The translations under genes were made by a program, and so were the position numbers. Source: Stenotrophomonas pavanii (GTDB lineage: Bacteria; Pseudomonadota; Gammaproteobacteria; Xanthomonadales; Xanthomonadaceae). From it: a stretch of 64,000 bases of DNA. Location: contig NZ_FNFQ01000007.1 of the NCBI RefSeq assembly GCF_900101175.1, forward strand, positions 1 through 64,000. The letters are read 5' to 3'. The notes below the pieces were generated by a model that was not told where the DNA came from, did not search any database, and saw only the letters and a program-made list of their open reading frames with translations. Below, piece after piece: positions 7,493 through 15,955 of this stretch (within the stretch, counting starts at the first letter, position 1; every line of letters begins with the position of its first letter).

Positions 7493-7579
7493 CCCCCTGC
7501 CCTGCGCTCTCCCCCTGTGGCGCAGGGAACCCGCGCCGGCCGGGTTCCAACAGCCGGCAACCCATTCCAGGAGTCCAGC

Positions 7580-7789
7580 GTGCGTAACCAGCTCGACATC
7601 TTCGATCACGACCCGGCCCGCATGGCAGCGGCCAATCGCGCCGCCGCCGAGCGCGCACTGCACGACGTGCAGTTCACCGCCACCGTCCGGCAGGAACGCC
7701 ACGACTACTACGTGGGCGAGGCCGAACGCTGGGAACACCTCGCCGGGCACAGCGCGCGCTCCACCAACAGCAAGGACATGCAGGCATGA
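7580..7789 (+). CDS. Small phage protein with a QLDIF clamp-binding-like motif
   Basis: A 69-residue protein from GTG 7580, chosen because an AGGAG lies 8-9 bases upstream; the longer reading from 7517 lacks a ribosome-binding site. The N-terminus MRNQLDIFDHD contains Q-L-D-I-F, a match to the pentapeptide by which proteins dock on the DNA polymerase beta clamp. The rest is a charged helical segment. No family recognised. The stop overlaps an ATG at 7786 (ATGA) whose own frame continues to 8133 without convincing coding character and runs against the gene at 7828-8055. Confidence 0.5.
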   Translation: MRNQLDIFDHDPARMAAANRAAAERALHDVQFTATVRQERHDYYVGEAERWEHLAGHSARSTNSKDMQA

Positions 7790-7827
7790 GCAATGCCAAC
7801 AAGGCTGCGGCGCCGGCGAGCGCCACT

Positions 7828-8055
7828 TCAGTACCAGCTCGAGCCCATCAGATCGCTAAGCAGAGCTTCGGCTTTCTCCATGGCGTCCTTCTGCGAAGTC
7901 ACCGGAATGGCCAGGCCGGTCTGGCTGGGACCGTAGATCACGTGGATAGCAGTCACCTCGCCCCTGCCAGGGCCATCGGTAGCGACACGGACCGTCACGT
8001 CTCTTCCCCTGATCTTGAAGTTCCAGTCCTCGTGCCACCGCGCTCGCTCGACCAC
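7828..8055 (-). CDS. Small conserved-looking phage protein on the opposite strand
   Basis: A 75-residue protein with a clear beta-rich core (WNFKIRGRDVTVRVATDG, then EVTAIHVIYG) and a C-terminal helix, ending in SSWY. The GTG start at 8055 has a good ribosome-binding site (AGGGGAG about 6 bases upstream on the minus strand). It is the only minus-strand gene in the right arm. No function recognised. Confidence 0.5.
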   Translation of the reverse strand: MVERARWHEDWNFKIRGRDVTVRVATDGPGRGEVTAIHVIYGPSQTGLAIPVTSQKDAMEKAEALLSDLMGSSWY

Positions 8056-8125
8056 TTAACTCCCCTGTCACAACGATCCCATTTCTCAGCATACAAGACC
8101 TCGTCGGCGTGGAGCGCGTCGTCCA

Positions 8126-8845
8126 ATGACTAACCAGCTGCTCACCGCTGCACCAGGCAAAGGCGTCATCGATCAAGATCTGGCGTTCAAGGTCGCCGAC
8201 GGTATCGTTTCGCGGAGACTGGTCAAGGGATGGTCGCGTCAAGCCATCCTATCCAGCATCGAGGGAGGTCCGTCGCCATGCGGGCGTGCGTTCTATCTGA
8301 TGCGCGGTGGCGTCATCGTCGTCGCCCTCTTTCCGATGACGCAGCTGAGCGATATGAACGGTCGCGGGTACTGGTACTCAATCCGCGACCTGTTCCCGCC
8401 GCTTCCAGATCGCACCCATGCAGGTACTGAAGATCTGCAGCCGTTCCAGGTCGGTGACAAGGTCTGGGCTTGGTACAAGGACGAGCCCAGGGCTGATTAT
8501 GGCCAACCCGATCAGCCGGGCGACGACACACGCTGGAGTCGGTGCTTTCCGCTGTTCACCGTCAAGAGCGTGACGGGTCCACACCTCGAACCGGCAAAGT
8601 TCGCCGGTCGATCGCACTACCAGGTGCAGCTCAGGTATCGCGAAGGGCCGCCCGCCACCCACTACGACGCGGGCTACCACGACGTTTGCCCGATCAAGGG
8701 GCGTCCCTGGCAGATGCGCGGAGACGGCGACTACCTGCAGTTGGTGCACCGTGCACCGCCTGCGGCAAAGCCACGCCGTGCTGCTGCGGTGCCAGCCCCC
8801 ACCCTGCCGCCGCCGTTGCCGGCCCAACTGGATCTGTTCGCATGA
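8126..8845 (+). CDS. Phage protein of unknown function ending in a QLDLF clamp-binding motif
   Basis: A 239-residue soluble protein. Residues about 105-190 look like small beta-barrel domains (PFQVGDKVWAWY; FTVKSVTGPHL; HYQVQLRY), a fold common in nucleic-acid or adaptor domains. The tail is Pro/Ala-rich and ends PAQLDLFA, where Q234-L-D-L-F238 matches the consensus beta-clamp binding pentapeptide exactly. Its stop overlaps the next ATG. A role at the replisome is inferred from the motif alone. Confidence 0.5.
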   Translation: MTNQLLTAAPGKGVIDQDLAFKVADGIVSRRLVKGWSRQAILSSIEGGPSPCGRAFYLMRGGVIVVALFPMTQLSDMNGRGYWYSIRDLFPPLPDRTHAGTEDLQPFQVGDKVWAWYKDEPRADYGQPDQPGDDTRWSRCFPLFTVKSVTGPHLEPAKFAGRSHYQVQLRYREGPPATHYDAGYHDVCPIKGRPWQMRGDGDYLQLVHRAPPAAKPRRAAAVPAPTLPPPLPAQLDLFA

Positions 8846-9426
8846 CCGCACCACTGCCCGTTTCCCCGGCCACAGTTGTCGAGGCCACCAAAGCATCGTC
8901 GCGTGTCGCAGCGGTCGTCACCACCATGCTCCGCCTGGGCGCCGCCGGCGCGCCAATCTCTGCCGACCAGGTTCGCGAGTGGGGCGAGACCCTCCTGCAG
9001 GAGCTGTACTCGCAACCGCCCGTGCGCTGGGAGTACCGCAACAAGAACGACCTGGGGCCCGGATGCTGGGTGACTGCCACCTCTGAGCACTTCTATCACG
9101 CCGCGAAGCGCGGCTGGGTCGTGCGAGCCCTGTGGGAAACCCCGCGTGTCATCCAGCCGGAGCGCGACCACGCGTTCAAGGCAGGCGTGTGCACCAGGTG
9201 CGGCGATTCCGAGGACTGGGCCGGCCCTGATTGTTCCCCGCTGGTCGAGAAGGTCGACCCGCGCACCCTGCTTCCGTTCGACCCGCAGTGGCTGGTCGAG
9301 CCGCTGGAATGGCTCAGGGATGCCCGTCCGAACCTCAACCCGTACGAACGCCGCAGGCGCGCCGAGCAAGCCGCCTTCCTGCTGGAAAAGCTGGTCGCCC
9401 ACATCGAGGAGTGCAAGAAGCCATGA
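8842..9426 (+). CDS. Phage protein of unknown function
   Basis: A 194-residue protein starting at ATG 8842, which overlaps the previous stop (ATGA). The longer frame upstream is a shadow. It has an N-terminal helical region, a central segment with a CxxC pair (VCTRCGDSEDW), and a C-terminal acidic/basic helix ending ECKKP. The cysteines could hold a zinc but only one clear pair is visible. It is coupled by ATGA overlap to the next gene. No family recognised. Confidence 0.5.
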   Translation: MTAPLPVSPATVVEATKASSRVAAVVTTMLRLGAAGAPISADQVREWGETLLQELYSQPPVRWEYRNKNDLGPGCWVTATSEHFYHAAKRGWVVRALWETPRVIQPERDHAFKAGVCTRCGDSEDWAGPDCSPLVEKVDPRTLLPFDPQWLVEPLEWLRDARPNLNPYERRRRAEQAAFLLEKLVAHIEECKKP

Positions 9427-9731
9427 CCCAGGAACATATCAGCCACCCGGAAGGGTTGCCGAACTGCGCCGCCGGCCACCGCGCGCGCCACATCCACGAC
9501 AAGCGCTGCGCGTCCGCCGGCGGTGGCCATCTGGTCGAGTGCGCCTGCAGGTCGACCAGCAAGCATGCCAGCCCCGACGCGGCCATTGCGGCATGGCGCC
9601 GGCTCAACCGCCCGGCGCGCAGCGCGCGGCCAGCAACGGTGCCTGAGGCGAGCGACAACGTCCTGCAGTTCCAGCTCGGCCTAGCCGAGCGCAAACCGAA
9701 AGCCCAGCGCGCTGCGCTGGCGGCGAACTGA
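9423..9731 (+). CDS. Lar-like small zinc-binding phage protein
   Basis: A 102-residue protein starting at ATG 9423 (ATGA overlap). Cys/His residues (CAAGH, CAS, CAC) are followed by SPDAAIAAWRRLN, which resembles the C-terminal signature of Lar-type restriction-alleviation proteins (Cys pairs, then S-x-x-E/D-A-I-x-x-W-N/R). Lar proteins modulate host type I restriction. The match is by pattern only and the cysteine spacing is not canonical. Confidence 0.45.
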   Translation: MTQEHISHPEGLPNCAAGHRARHIHDKRCASAGGGHLVECACRSTSKHASPDAAIAAWRRLNRPARSARPATVPEASDNVLQFQLGLAERKPKAQRAALAAN

Positions 9732-9742
9732 AGGAGGACCCG

Positions 9743-10078
9743 ATGGGAGCTGCTGAAAAGCTGGACATCGTCGGAAAGGACTGGCTGACCGTGGACGAGG
9801 CCGCGCACTACTGCGGCGTATCACGAAGCCAGTTCGATTCGAACATCGCCGACTACGGCATCGAACCACGAAATTTCATGGGCAAGAAGCTCTACGAGAA
9901 GGCTGCCCTCTACTCCGCAATCTACGGCTCCAAGCAATGGTCAAGGTCACAGTCTTCTGGCGCGATGGCGCCGCGTACCTCAACTGGCGGGAAGGCGGTA
10001 AGCGAAGCCGTGTCGCCATTGGTCGCGTCAGCCCACGCGAGGCTGAGGGCGTACGAGCAGCGAAAGAAGCGGAACTGA
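9743..10078 (+). CDS. Excisionase-like DNA-binding protein
   Basis: A 111-residue protein with a strong ribosome-binding site (AAGGAGG before ATG 9743). Residues about 12-55 (DWLTVDEAAHYCGVSRSQFD, then a wing and KLYEKAAL) form a MerR/excisionase-type winged helix. Its last 142 bases overlap the integrase start in another frame, tying expression of the two. By position and fold it is the likely Xis that pairs with the integrase. Confidence 0.6.
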   Translation: MGAAEKLDIVGKDWLTVDEAAHYCGVSRSQFDSNIADYGIEPRNFMGKKLYEKAALYSAIYGSKQWSRSQSSGAMAPRTSTGGKAVSEAVSPLVASAHARLRAYEQRKKRN

Positions 10079-10926
10079 CCCATGGAGTGCGCATCCTTCC
10101 CCGCCTCCCCACGGTCCGCGACTTCCTGGAGCCGTACCTGGAGTGGTACAAGGCCGAGCATCCCACCACGCACGGCAAGGCCAAGAGCGAGGTTCGGTTG
10201 TTTATGGCCCGCTTCGGCCATCGCCCCATCGATACGCTGCGTCCGATGGAAATGGAGGCCTACAAGACGGACCGCCTGACCAAGGACAGGGTTTCACCGG
10301 AGACTGTGGGGAAGGAAGTGCGCAGGCTGCAGGCCGCGTTCCGGCGTGGGGTGCAGTGGAAGGAACTGGACTTCAACCCGCTGGAGGAAACCCGGGCACC
10401 GCGGGGCGTTCGTAGCGTGGCGGTGCGGTTCTACGACCGGGCCGCGATGCGCAAGCTGTACCGGGCGAACCCCGCCCGGGCACCGCTGTGGCTGTTCATG
10501 GCCCACACGGGTCTGCGCCGCGGTGAGCTGGTTGGACTGGGCAAAGATTCGGTGGCAGGGAGCAGACTCAGGGTCGAGAGCGAGCCAGACGAAGATGGCC
10601 AGGGACGCACGAAGTCGGGCAAGTGGCGCGAGGTGCCGTTGAACCGGTATGCGCGCTGGGCGCTGCGCCACCTTCCCGATCCGCTGGTGGCCGTGCACAA
10701 GGACACGGTATCCGACTGGTTCGCCTCGGATGCCAAGCGTGCGGGAATCGGCGGCAGCCTCCACCGGCTACGGCACACCTTCTGCGCCCACATGGTCATG
10801 GCCGGGGTGCCGTTGCGAAGGGTGCAGATCCTGGCCGGGCACGCTGATTACGCCACGACCGAGAAGTTCTATGCGCACCTGACGCCTGAGGGCGACGATG
10901 GCGCCGTGGCAAAGCTCAGGTACTAG
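9937..10926 (+). CDS. Tyrosine-type phage integrase
   Basis: A 329-residue site-specific recombinase. N-terminal arm-binding region (about 1-55), SAM-like core-binding domain (about 57-140), catalytic domain (about 160-329). Catalytic residues visible: Arg194 in HTGLRRGEL, Lys at about 229, His276-x-x-Arg279 in SLHRLRHTF, His302 in GHADYATT and the nucleophile Tyr312 in KFYAHL. The set is complete, so the enzyme is probably active. It ends 94 bases from the 3' end of a tRNA-Arg gene, the usual place for an integrase whose attachment site is that tRNA. Confidence 0.9.
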   Translation: MVKVTVFWRDGAAYLNWREGGKRSRVAIGRVSPREAEGVRAAKEAELTHGVRILPRLPTVRDFLEPYLEWYKAEHPTTHGKAKSEVRLFMARFGHRPIDTLRPMEMEAYKTDRLTKDRVSPETVGKEVRRLQAAFRRGVQWKELDFNPLEETRAPRGVRSVAVRFYDRAAMRKLYRANPARAPLWLFMAHTGLRRGELVGLGKDSVAGSRLRVESEPDEDGQGRTKSGKWREVPLNRYARWALRHLPDPLVAVHKDTVSDWFASDAKRAGIGGSLHRLRHTFCAHMVMAGVPLRRVQILAGHADYATTEKFYAHLTPEGDDGAVAKLRY

Positions 10927-10928
10927 GC

Positions 10929-10955
10929 GGGACCGCTGGGACCACTGGGACCAAA
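10929..10955 (+). repeat. Three tandem 9-bp repeats next to the integrase gene
   Basis: GGGACCGCT, GGGACCACT and GGGACCAAA follow directly after the integrase stop codon, between it and the tRNA 3' end. Repeats in this place are candidates for arm-type integrase binding sites. Confidence 0.45.
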
Positions 10956-11019
10956 TCCTGTGGATATGCGGGAAACAGTGGGAAATCCCGCCCGCTGCGT
11001 TTGCCTAAGTTATTGATTC

Positions 11020-11096
11020 TGGTGACCCCGGCCCGATTCGAACGGGCGACCTTCCCCTTAGGAGGGGGACGCTCTATCCAGCTGAGCTACGGGGCC
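11020..11096 (-). tRNA. tRNA-Arg (anticodon CCT), probable prophage attachment site
   Basis: The minus strand folds as a full cloverleaf. The acceptor stem GGCCCCG pairs with CGGGGTC, the D arm is GCTC/GAGC, the anticodon stem TCCCC/GGGGA carries loop CTCCTAA (anticodon CCT, reading AGG), and the T arm is GCCCG-TTCGAAT-CGGGC. CCA is encoded (TGG at 11020-11022 on the plus strand). The 3' end faces the integrase, so the attachment core is expected in this 3' half. The other copy would lie left of the window. Confidence 0.92.
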
Positions 11097-11279
11097 ATGC
11101 AGCCGGGAAGTTTACAGGCAACGTGCCCTGCCCTCCAAGCATTCATGTCCGGCCCGGTTCGGCTGGCGCGTTGCACCATGGCCGGTCGGGGCGCTCTGCT
11201 ACCATCGGCGATTCAGTTCATCGCGTCCCCCACCTGCCCGCGATGGCACCAAACAACGTAACGAAACACAGGAGTCTGC

Positions 11280-12812
11280 ATGTCTTCCGAGCTGCTCAAG
11301 TCCCTTGGCCTGGACGCGATCAACGCTGGCACGTACCTGGGCAACGGGGAGTGGTCGAGCGCGACCAGCGGTGAGCTGATCACCCCGGTCAACCCGACCA
11401 CCGGCGAGCCGATCGCGCAGGTCCGCGCCACCACCGAGGCCGAGTACGAGACCGTCGTCGCCCGCGCCCAGGAAGCCTTCAAGGTCTGGCGCACCACGCC
11501 GGCACCGCGCCGCGGCGAAGCCGTGCGCCTGTGCGGCGAAGCACTGCGCAGGCACAAGGACGCCCTGGGTTCGCTGGTTGCGCTGGAAATGGGCAAGAGC
11601 AAGCCGGAAGGCGATGGCGAAGTGCAGGAGATGATCGACATCGCCGATTTCGCCGTGGGCCAGAGCCGCATGCTGTACGGCTACACCATGCATTCCGAGC
11701 GCCCGGGCCACCGCATGTACGAGCAGTACCACCCGCTCGGCCTGGTCGGCATCATCTCGGCCTTCAACTTCCCGGTGGCGGTGTGGAGCTGGAATTCGTT
11801 CCTGGCGGCCATCTGCGGCGACGTGTGCATCTGGAAGCCGTCCAACAAGACGCCGCTGACCGCCATCGCCTCGCTGAAGATCTGCAACGACGCCCTGCGC
11901 GAAGCCGGCTTCCCGGACATCTTCTTCCTGATCAACGATGCCGGTACCGCGCTGTCGGAAAAGATGGTCGATGACCGCCGCGTGCCGCTGATCAGCTTCA
12001 CCGGCTCGACCCAGGTCGGCCGCACCGTCAACGAGAAGGTCGCGCGCCGCCTCGGCCGCTGCCTGCTGGAACTGGGCGGCAACAACGCCATCATCCTGGA
12101 CGAAACCGCCGACCTGAAGCTGGCTGTGCCGGGCATCGTGTTCGGCGCCGTCGGCACCGCCGGCCAGCGCTGCACCACCACCCGCCGCCTGATCGTGCAC
12201 CGCTCGATCTACGCCGACGTGCTGGCCACCCTGGTCAAGGCTTACAAGCAGGTGGAAGGCAAGATCGGCGACCCGACCGATGCGGCCAACCTGATGGGCC
12301 CGCTGAACAGCGAAGGCGCCGTGCAGCAGTTCCTCGATGCGATCGCCCAGGCCAAGGCGGCCGGCGGCACCATCGAAACCGGTGGCAGCCGCATCGACCG
12401 CCCGGGCAACTTCGTGCTGCCGGCCATCGTCTCCGGCCTGAAGAACAGCGACGCCGTGGTCCAGCACGAGACCTTTGCGCCGATCCTGTACGTGATGCCG
12501 TACGACACCCTCGATGAAGCCATCGACATGCAGAACGGCGTGCCGCAGGGCCTGTCGTCCTCGATCTTCACCCAGAACCTGAAGACTGCCGAGAAGTTCC
12601 TGTCGGCCGCCGGCAGCGACTGCGGCATCGCCAACATCAACATCGGCACGTCGGGCGCGGAGATCGGCGGCGCATTCGGCGGCGAGAAGGACACCGGCGG
12701 TGGCCGCGAGTCCGGCTCGGATGCATGGAAGGTCTACATGCGCCGCCAGACCAACACCATCAACTATTCGGATTCGCTGCCGCTGGCGCAGGGCATCAAG
12801 TTCGACCTGTGA
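11280..12812 (+). CDS. amaB: L-piperidine-6-carboxylate / aminoadipate semialdehyde dehydrogenase
   Basis: A 510-residue NAD-dependent aldehyde dehydrogenase of the ALDH7 type. Visible features: [10 protein letters not shown] with the transition-state Asn, WKPSNKTP with the cofactor Lys, FTGSTQVGR for NAD binding, the general base Glu in LELGGNNA, and the nucleophile Cys in GQRCTTTRR. Length and motifs match AmaB/ALDH7A1, which oxidise alpha-aminoadipate semialdehyde (the open form of piperidine-6-carboxylate) to aminoadipate in lysine breakdown. ATG 11280 follows an AGGAG sequence. The stop overlaps the start of an SDR gene (TGATG). Confidence 0.85.
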   Translation: MSSELLKSLGLDAINAGTYLGNGEWSSATSGELITPVNPTTGEPIAQVRATTEAEYETVVARAQEAFKVWRTTPAPRRGEAVRLCGEALRRHKDALGSLVALEMGKSKPEGDGEVQEMIDIADFAVGQSRMLYGYTMHSERPGHRMYEQYHPLGLVGIISAFNFPVAVWSWNSFLAAICGDVCIWKPSNKTPLTAIASLKICNDALREAGFPDIFFLINDAGTALSEKMVDDRRVPLISFTGSTQVGRTVNEKVARRLGRCLLELGGNNAIILDETADLKLAVPGIVFGAVGTAGQRCTTTRRLIVHRSIYADVLATLVKAYKQVEGKIGDPTDAANLMGPLNSEGAVQQFLDAIAQAKAAGGTIETGGSRIDRPGNFVLPAIVSGLKNSDAVVQHETFAPILYVMPYDTLDEAIDMQNGVPQGLSSSIFTQNLKTAEKFLSAAGSDCGIANINIGTSGAEIGGAFGGEKDTGGGRESGSDAWKVYMRRQTNTINYSDSLPLAQGIKFDL

Positions 12813-13651
12813 TGGCAAACGACGCCGACACGCCTGTGGGTCAGAGCCCTTCCGGGGTTCTGGCCCAGGCCCAGGGCCGGATCCCCGCAGGGGCTCCGAT
12901 CCTCGATTTCAGCGGCCGCCGCGTGCTCATCGCAGGCGGCAGCAAGGGCATCGGCCGTGAAATGGCGCTGGCGTTTGCCGGCGCCGGCGCACAGGTTTCG
13001 GTCTGCGCACGTGGCCGGGCCGGGCTGGATGCCCTGTGCGCCGATGCCCAGGCACAGGGCACGCCAGTGCACGCGTTCTCCGCCGATCTGGCCGACCCCG
13101 GCCAGATCCAGGCCTGGCTGCAGGCCGCCGCCGATGCCCTCGGCGGTATCGATGTGCTGGTCAACAATGCCACCGGCTACGGCATGGCCGACGACGAGGA
13201 TGGCTGGGCCGCGAGCCTGCAGATCGACCTGATGGCAGCCGTGCGCGCCTCGCGGCTGGCGCTGCCCTGGCTGCGCGCATCCGGCGACGCCTGCATCCTC
13301 AACCTCTCTTCGATTGCCGCGCAGCAGCCCCGTCCCGGTGGCGCACCCTATGCTGCTGCCAAGGCCGCTCTTTCGCACTACACCACCTCGCAGGCACTGG
13401 CGCTGGCCAAGGACCGGATCCGGGTCAATGCCATCGCACCCGGCTCGATCGCGTTCGATGACGGCCTGTGGGATCGCCGCCGCGTCGAAGACCCCGACCT
13501 GTACCACGGCACGCTGGCGAAGATCCCGTTCGGCCGCTTCGGCCACCCGCGCGAGATCGCCGATGCCGCCCTGTTCCTGTGCTCGCCGCTGGCGCGCTGG
13601 GTCACTGGCAGCGTGCTCAACGTGGATGGCGGCCAGGTGTTGATGGGCTGA
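12812..13651 (+). CDS. Short-chain dehydrogenase/reductase
   Basis: A 279-residue SDR. Cofactor motif GGSKGIG (about residue 40), NNAT in place of the usual NNAG, catalytic Ser in NLSSIA and the Tyr-Lys pair in YAAAKAAL. The first 25 residues are a flexible extension. The ATG at 12812 shares one base with the amaB stop, so the two are translationally coupled and may act on the same pathway; substrate unknown. Confidence 0.75.
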   Translation: MANDADTPVGQSPSGVLAQAQGRIPAGAPILDFSGRRVLIAGGSKGIGREMALAFAGAGAQVSVCARGRAGLDALCADAQAQGTPVHAFSADLADPGQIQAWLQAAADALGGIDVLVNNATGYGMADDEDGWAASLQIDLMAAVRASRLALPWLRASGDACILNLSSIAAQQPRPGGAPYAAAKAALSHYTTSQALALAKDRIRVNAIAPGSIAFDDGLWDRRRVEDPDLYHGTLAKIPFGRFGHPREIADAALFLCSPLARWVTGSVLNVDGGQVLMG

Positions 13652-13692
13652 TACTGGCACTTCGGTAGCTGCCAACCTGGGTGGGCACGCCT

Positions 13693-13760
13693 TTCGTCGA
13701 CCAAGGCCGACGCCTGCCAGGGCCGAAATCCCATTCGTCGACCAGGGGGCGACGCCTGCC
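13693..13760 (+). repeat. Two near-identical 26-28 bp direct repeats
   Basis: TTCGTCGACCAAGGCCGACG followed by CCTGCC (from 13693), and TTCGTCGACCAGGGGGCGACG followed by CCTGCC (to 13760). They lie between the SDR and DUF4190 genes and look like a degenerate member of the species' intergenic palindromic repeats. Confidence 0.5.
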
Positions 13761-13831
13761 CTCACATCCGCCGGGCATGGGATTGCCCGGGCAGACGCAC
13801 TATCATGTGCACACTGCCAAGGAGGACCCCG

Positions 13832-14116
13832 ATGAGCGTGGCACCCCGACAGACAAGCGCCCTGGCCGTGGTCAGCCTGGTCATGGGCATCGCCAGCTGG
13901 ACCGTCCTGCCCTTCGTGGCCAGCATCGTCGCCATCATCACCGGCCACATGGCCCGCGCCGAGATCCGCCGCCGCCCGCATGAGTTGGAAGGCGATGGCA
14001 TGGCACTCACCGGCCTGGTGCTGGGCTGGGTGATGGTCGGCGCCGTGGTAGCCGCCATCCTGGTCTTCATCCTGTTCTTCGGTGGCCTGGCGTGGCTGGC
14101 GGCGGTGTCGAACTGA
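13832..14116 (+). CDS. DUF4190-type small membrane protein
   Basis: A 94-residue protein with two long hydrophobic helices (about 12-38 and 60-90). Between them is the pattern GHMARAEIRRRP, then a short acidic link and MALTGLVLGW, which is typical of DUF4190 proteins. ATG 13832 follows AAGGAGGA. The function of the family is unknown. It lies 4 bases before a methyltransferase gene. Confidence 0.7.
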   Translation: MSVAPRQTSALAVVSLVMGIASWTVLPFVASIVAIITGHMARAEIRRRPHELEGDGMALTGLVLGWVMVGAVVAAILVFILFFGGLAWLAAVSN

Positions 14117-14120
14117 CGCC

Positions 14121-14891
14121 ATGACCGCCTCCGACAGCACTGAACGCTTCAGCAGCCGCGTCGCCGACTATGTCCGCTACCGGCCCGACTATCCGGCCGC
14201 ACTGCTGGACTGGCTGCACGGCCCGATGGGTGTCAGCCACCAGGCCCGTGTCGCCGACATCGGCGCTGGCACCGGCATCTCCAGCCGCGCGTTTCTCGCC
14301 AGCGGCCATCCGCTGGTGGCGGTCGAGCCCAACGCTGCCATGCGTGCTGCCGCCGAACAGTGGCTGGCGCCACAGTACCCGCAGTTCTCCGCCGTCGATG
14401 GCCGCGCCGAGGCCACCGGCCTGGCGGACGCCAGCATCGATCTGGTCAGCGCCGCGCAGGCCTTCCACTGGTTCGACACCTTGGCGGTGCGCGCCGAGTG
14501 GCAGCGCATCCTGCGTCCCGGTGGCCTGGCACTGATCTACTGGAATTCGCGCCTGCTCGATGCCAGCCCGTTCCTGGTCGGCTACGAACAGCTGCTGCTG
14601 GACTACGGCACCGACTACACCGCCGTAGCCGAGCGCTACCAGGACGATGCCACCATGCAGGCCTGGTTCGGCGCTGGCCTGCGCGGCAGGGTGGAGCTGG
14701 CGAACGTGCAGTATCTCGACTTCGACGCCCTGCGCGGGCGCCTGCTCTCCTCTTCCTACGCCCCGCAATCCGGTCATCCGCGCCACGCGCCGATGATCGA
14801 CGCTCTGCAGCACCTGTTCGCCGCCCACGCGGCGGACGGCCAGGTTGCTTTTGAATATCGAACCCGAGCCTTCCTCGGCACGCTGGACTGA
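14121..14891 (+). CDS. Class I SAM-dependent methyltransferase
   Basis: A 256-residue protein. SAM-binding motif [16 protein letters not shown] (about 40-54), acidic motif [11 protein letters not shown], a [13 protein letters not shown] segment and the post-motif [13 protein letters not shown]. This is the arrangement of small-molecule or lipid-type methyltransferases of the UbiE/Methyltransf_11 group. The start at ATG 14121 is preferred over the upstream in-frame GTG because the conserved part begins soon after. The substrate cannot be told from the sequence. Confidence 0.75.
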   Translation: MTASDSTERFSSRVADYVRYRPDYPAALLDWLHGPMGVSHQARVADIGAGTGISSRAFLASGHPLVAVEPNAAMRAAAEQWLAPQYPQFSAVDGRAEATGLADASIDLVSAAQAFHWFDTLAVRAEWQRILRPGGLALIYWNSRLLDASPFLVGYEQLLLDYGTDYTAVAERYQDDATMQAWFGAGLRGRVELANVQYLDFDALRGRLLSSSYAPQSGHPRHAPMIDALQHLFAAHAADGQVAFEYRTRAFLGTLD

Positions 14892-14899
14892 ACCGACGC

Positions 14900-15955
14900 A
14901 TGTATTCGCTTGCCCGCCCCTTCCTGTTCTCGCTCGACGCCGAGCGCGCCCACGGCCTCGGCCTGTCCGCACTGGACCTGGCCTATCGCACCGGCACCAC
15001 GCCGCTGCTGGCCGCCCGCATCGCGCCGATGCCGAGCACGGTGTTCGGGCTGACCTTCCCCAACCCGGTCGGCCTGGCCGCCGGCCTGGACAAGAACGGC
15101 GAGCATATCGATGCACTGTTCGCGCTGGGATTCGGCTTCGTCGAGATCGGCACCATCACCCCGCGCCCGCAGGCCGGCAATCCGCAGCCGCGCCTGTTCC
15201 GCCTGCCGGAACACAACGCGATCATCAACCGCATGGGCTTCAACAATGCGGGCGTGGACGCGCTGGTACGCAACGTCGAGCGCGCGCGCAACCGCCGCGG
15301 CCTGCTCGGCATCAACATCGGCAAGAACAAGGACACCCCCAACGAACAGGCCGTGGACGATTACATCGCCTGCCTGGACAAGGTGTACCCGCTGGCCGAC
15401 TACATCACTGTCAACATTTCCTCGCCCAACACCGCCGGCCTGCGCGAACTGCAGGAAGAAACCGCGCTGCGCCAACTGGTCAGCCAGCTGCGTGACCGCC
15501 AGGAAGAGCTCGCGGCCCGCCACGGCCGCCGCGTGCCGATGCTGGTGAAGGTGGCGCCGGACCTCAGCGAGCGTGACATCGATGCCGCCGCCCGCGTACT
15601 GGGCGAGCTGCAGGTGGACGGCGTGATCGCCACCAACACCACCATCGACCACAGCAAGGTGGCCGGCGACCCGCTGGCCAACGAGGCCGGCGGCCTGTCG
15701 GGCGCGCCGGTGCTGGAGCAGTCCACGCTGGTGCTGCGCCGCCTGCGCTCGCGCCTGCCCGAGTCGGTACCCTTGGTCGGCGTCGGCGGCATCCTGTCCG
15801 GTGCCGACGCGGTGGCCAAGATGGCGGCCGGTGCCGCGCTGGTGCAGTGCTACAGCGGCCTGATCTTCCGTGGACCGGCGCTGGTTTCCGAATGCGTGGA
15901 GGCGATCCGCCGCCGACGCGAAGCGCCGAGCCGCGGCGCGGTGGCCCCCCTGTGA
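14900..15955 (+). CDS. pyrD: Dihydroorotate dehydrogenase (quinone), class 2
   Basis: A 351-residue FMN enzyme oxidising dihydroorotate to orotate in pyrimidine synthesis, tied to the inner membrane through its N-terminal helices. Class 2 hallmarks: the N-terminal quinone-channel segment, [17 protein letters not shown], the catalytic Ser in [25 protein letters not shown] and [11 protein letters not shown] for phosphate/FMN binding. Its stop overlaps the murB GTG (GTGA). Confidence 0.95.
   Translation: MYSLARPFLFSLDAERAHGLGLSALDLAYRTGTTPLLAARIAPMPSTVFGLTFPNPVGLAAGLDKNGEHIDALFALGFGFVEIGTITPRPQAGNPQPRLFRLPEHNAIINRMGFNNAGVDALVRNVERARNRRGLLGINIGKNKDTPNEQAVDDYIACLDKVYPLADYITVNISSPNTAGLRELQEETALRQLVSQLRDRQEELAARHGRRVPMLVKVAPDLSERDIDAAARVLGELQVDGVIATNTTIDHSKVAGDPLANEAGGLSGAPVLEQSTLVLRRLRSRLPESVPLVGVGGILSGADAVAKMAAGAALVQCYSGLIFRGPALVSECVEAIRRRREAPSRGAVAPL

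Noticed and set aside
7786..8133. 115-codon plus-strand frame after the QLDIF protein
   Set aside because: Only the first 20 or so codons look natural; the rest runs antisense to a better supported gene at 7828-8055.
11199..12818. 539-codon open frame on the minus strand over amaB
   Set aside because: Shadow of the aldehyde dehydrogenase reading frame. The real gene has every active-site motif.
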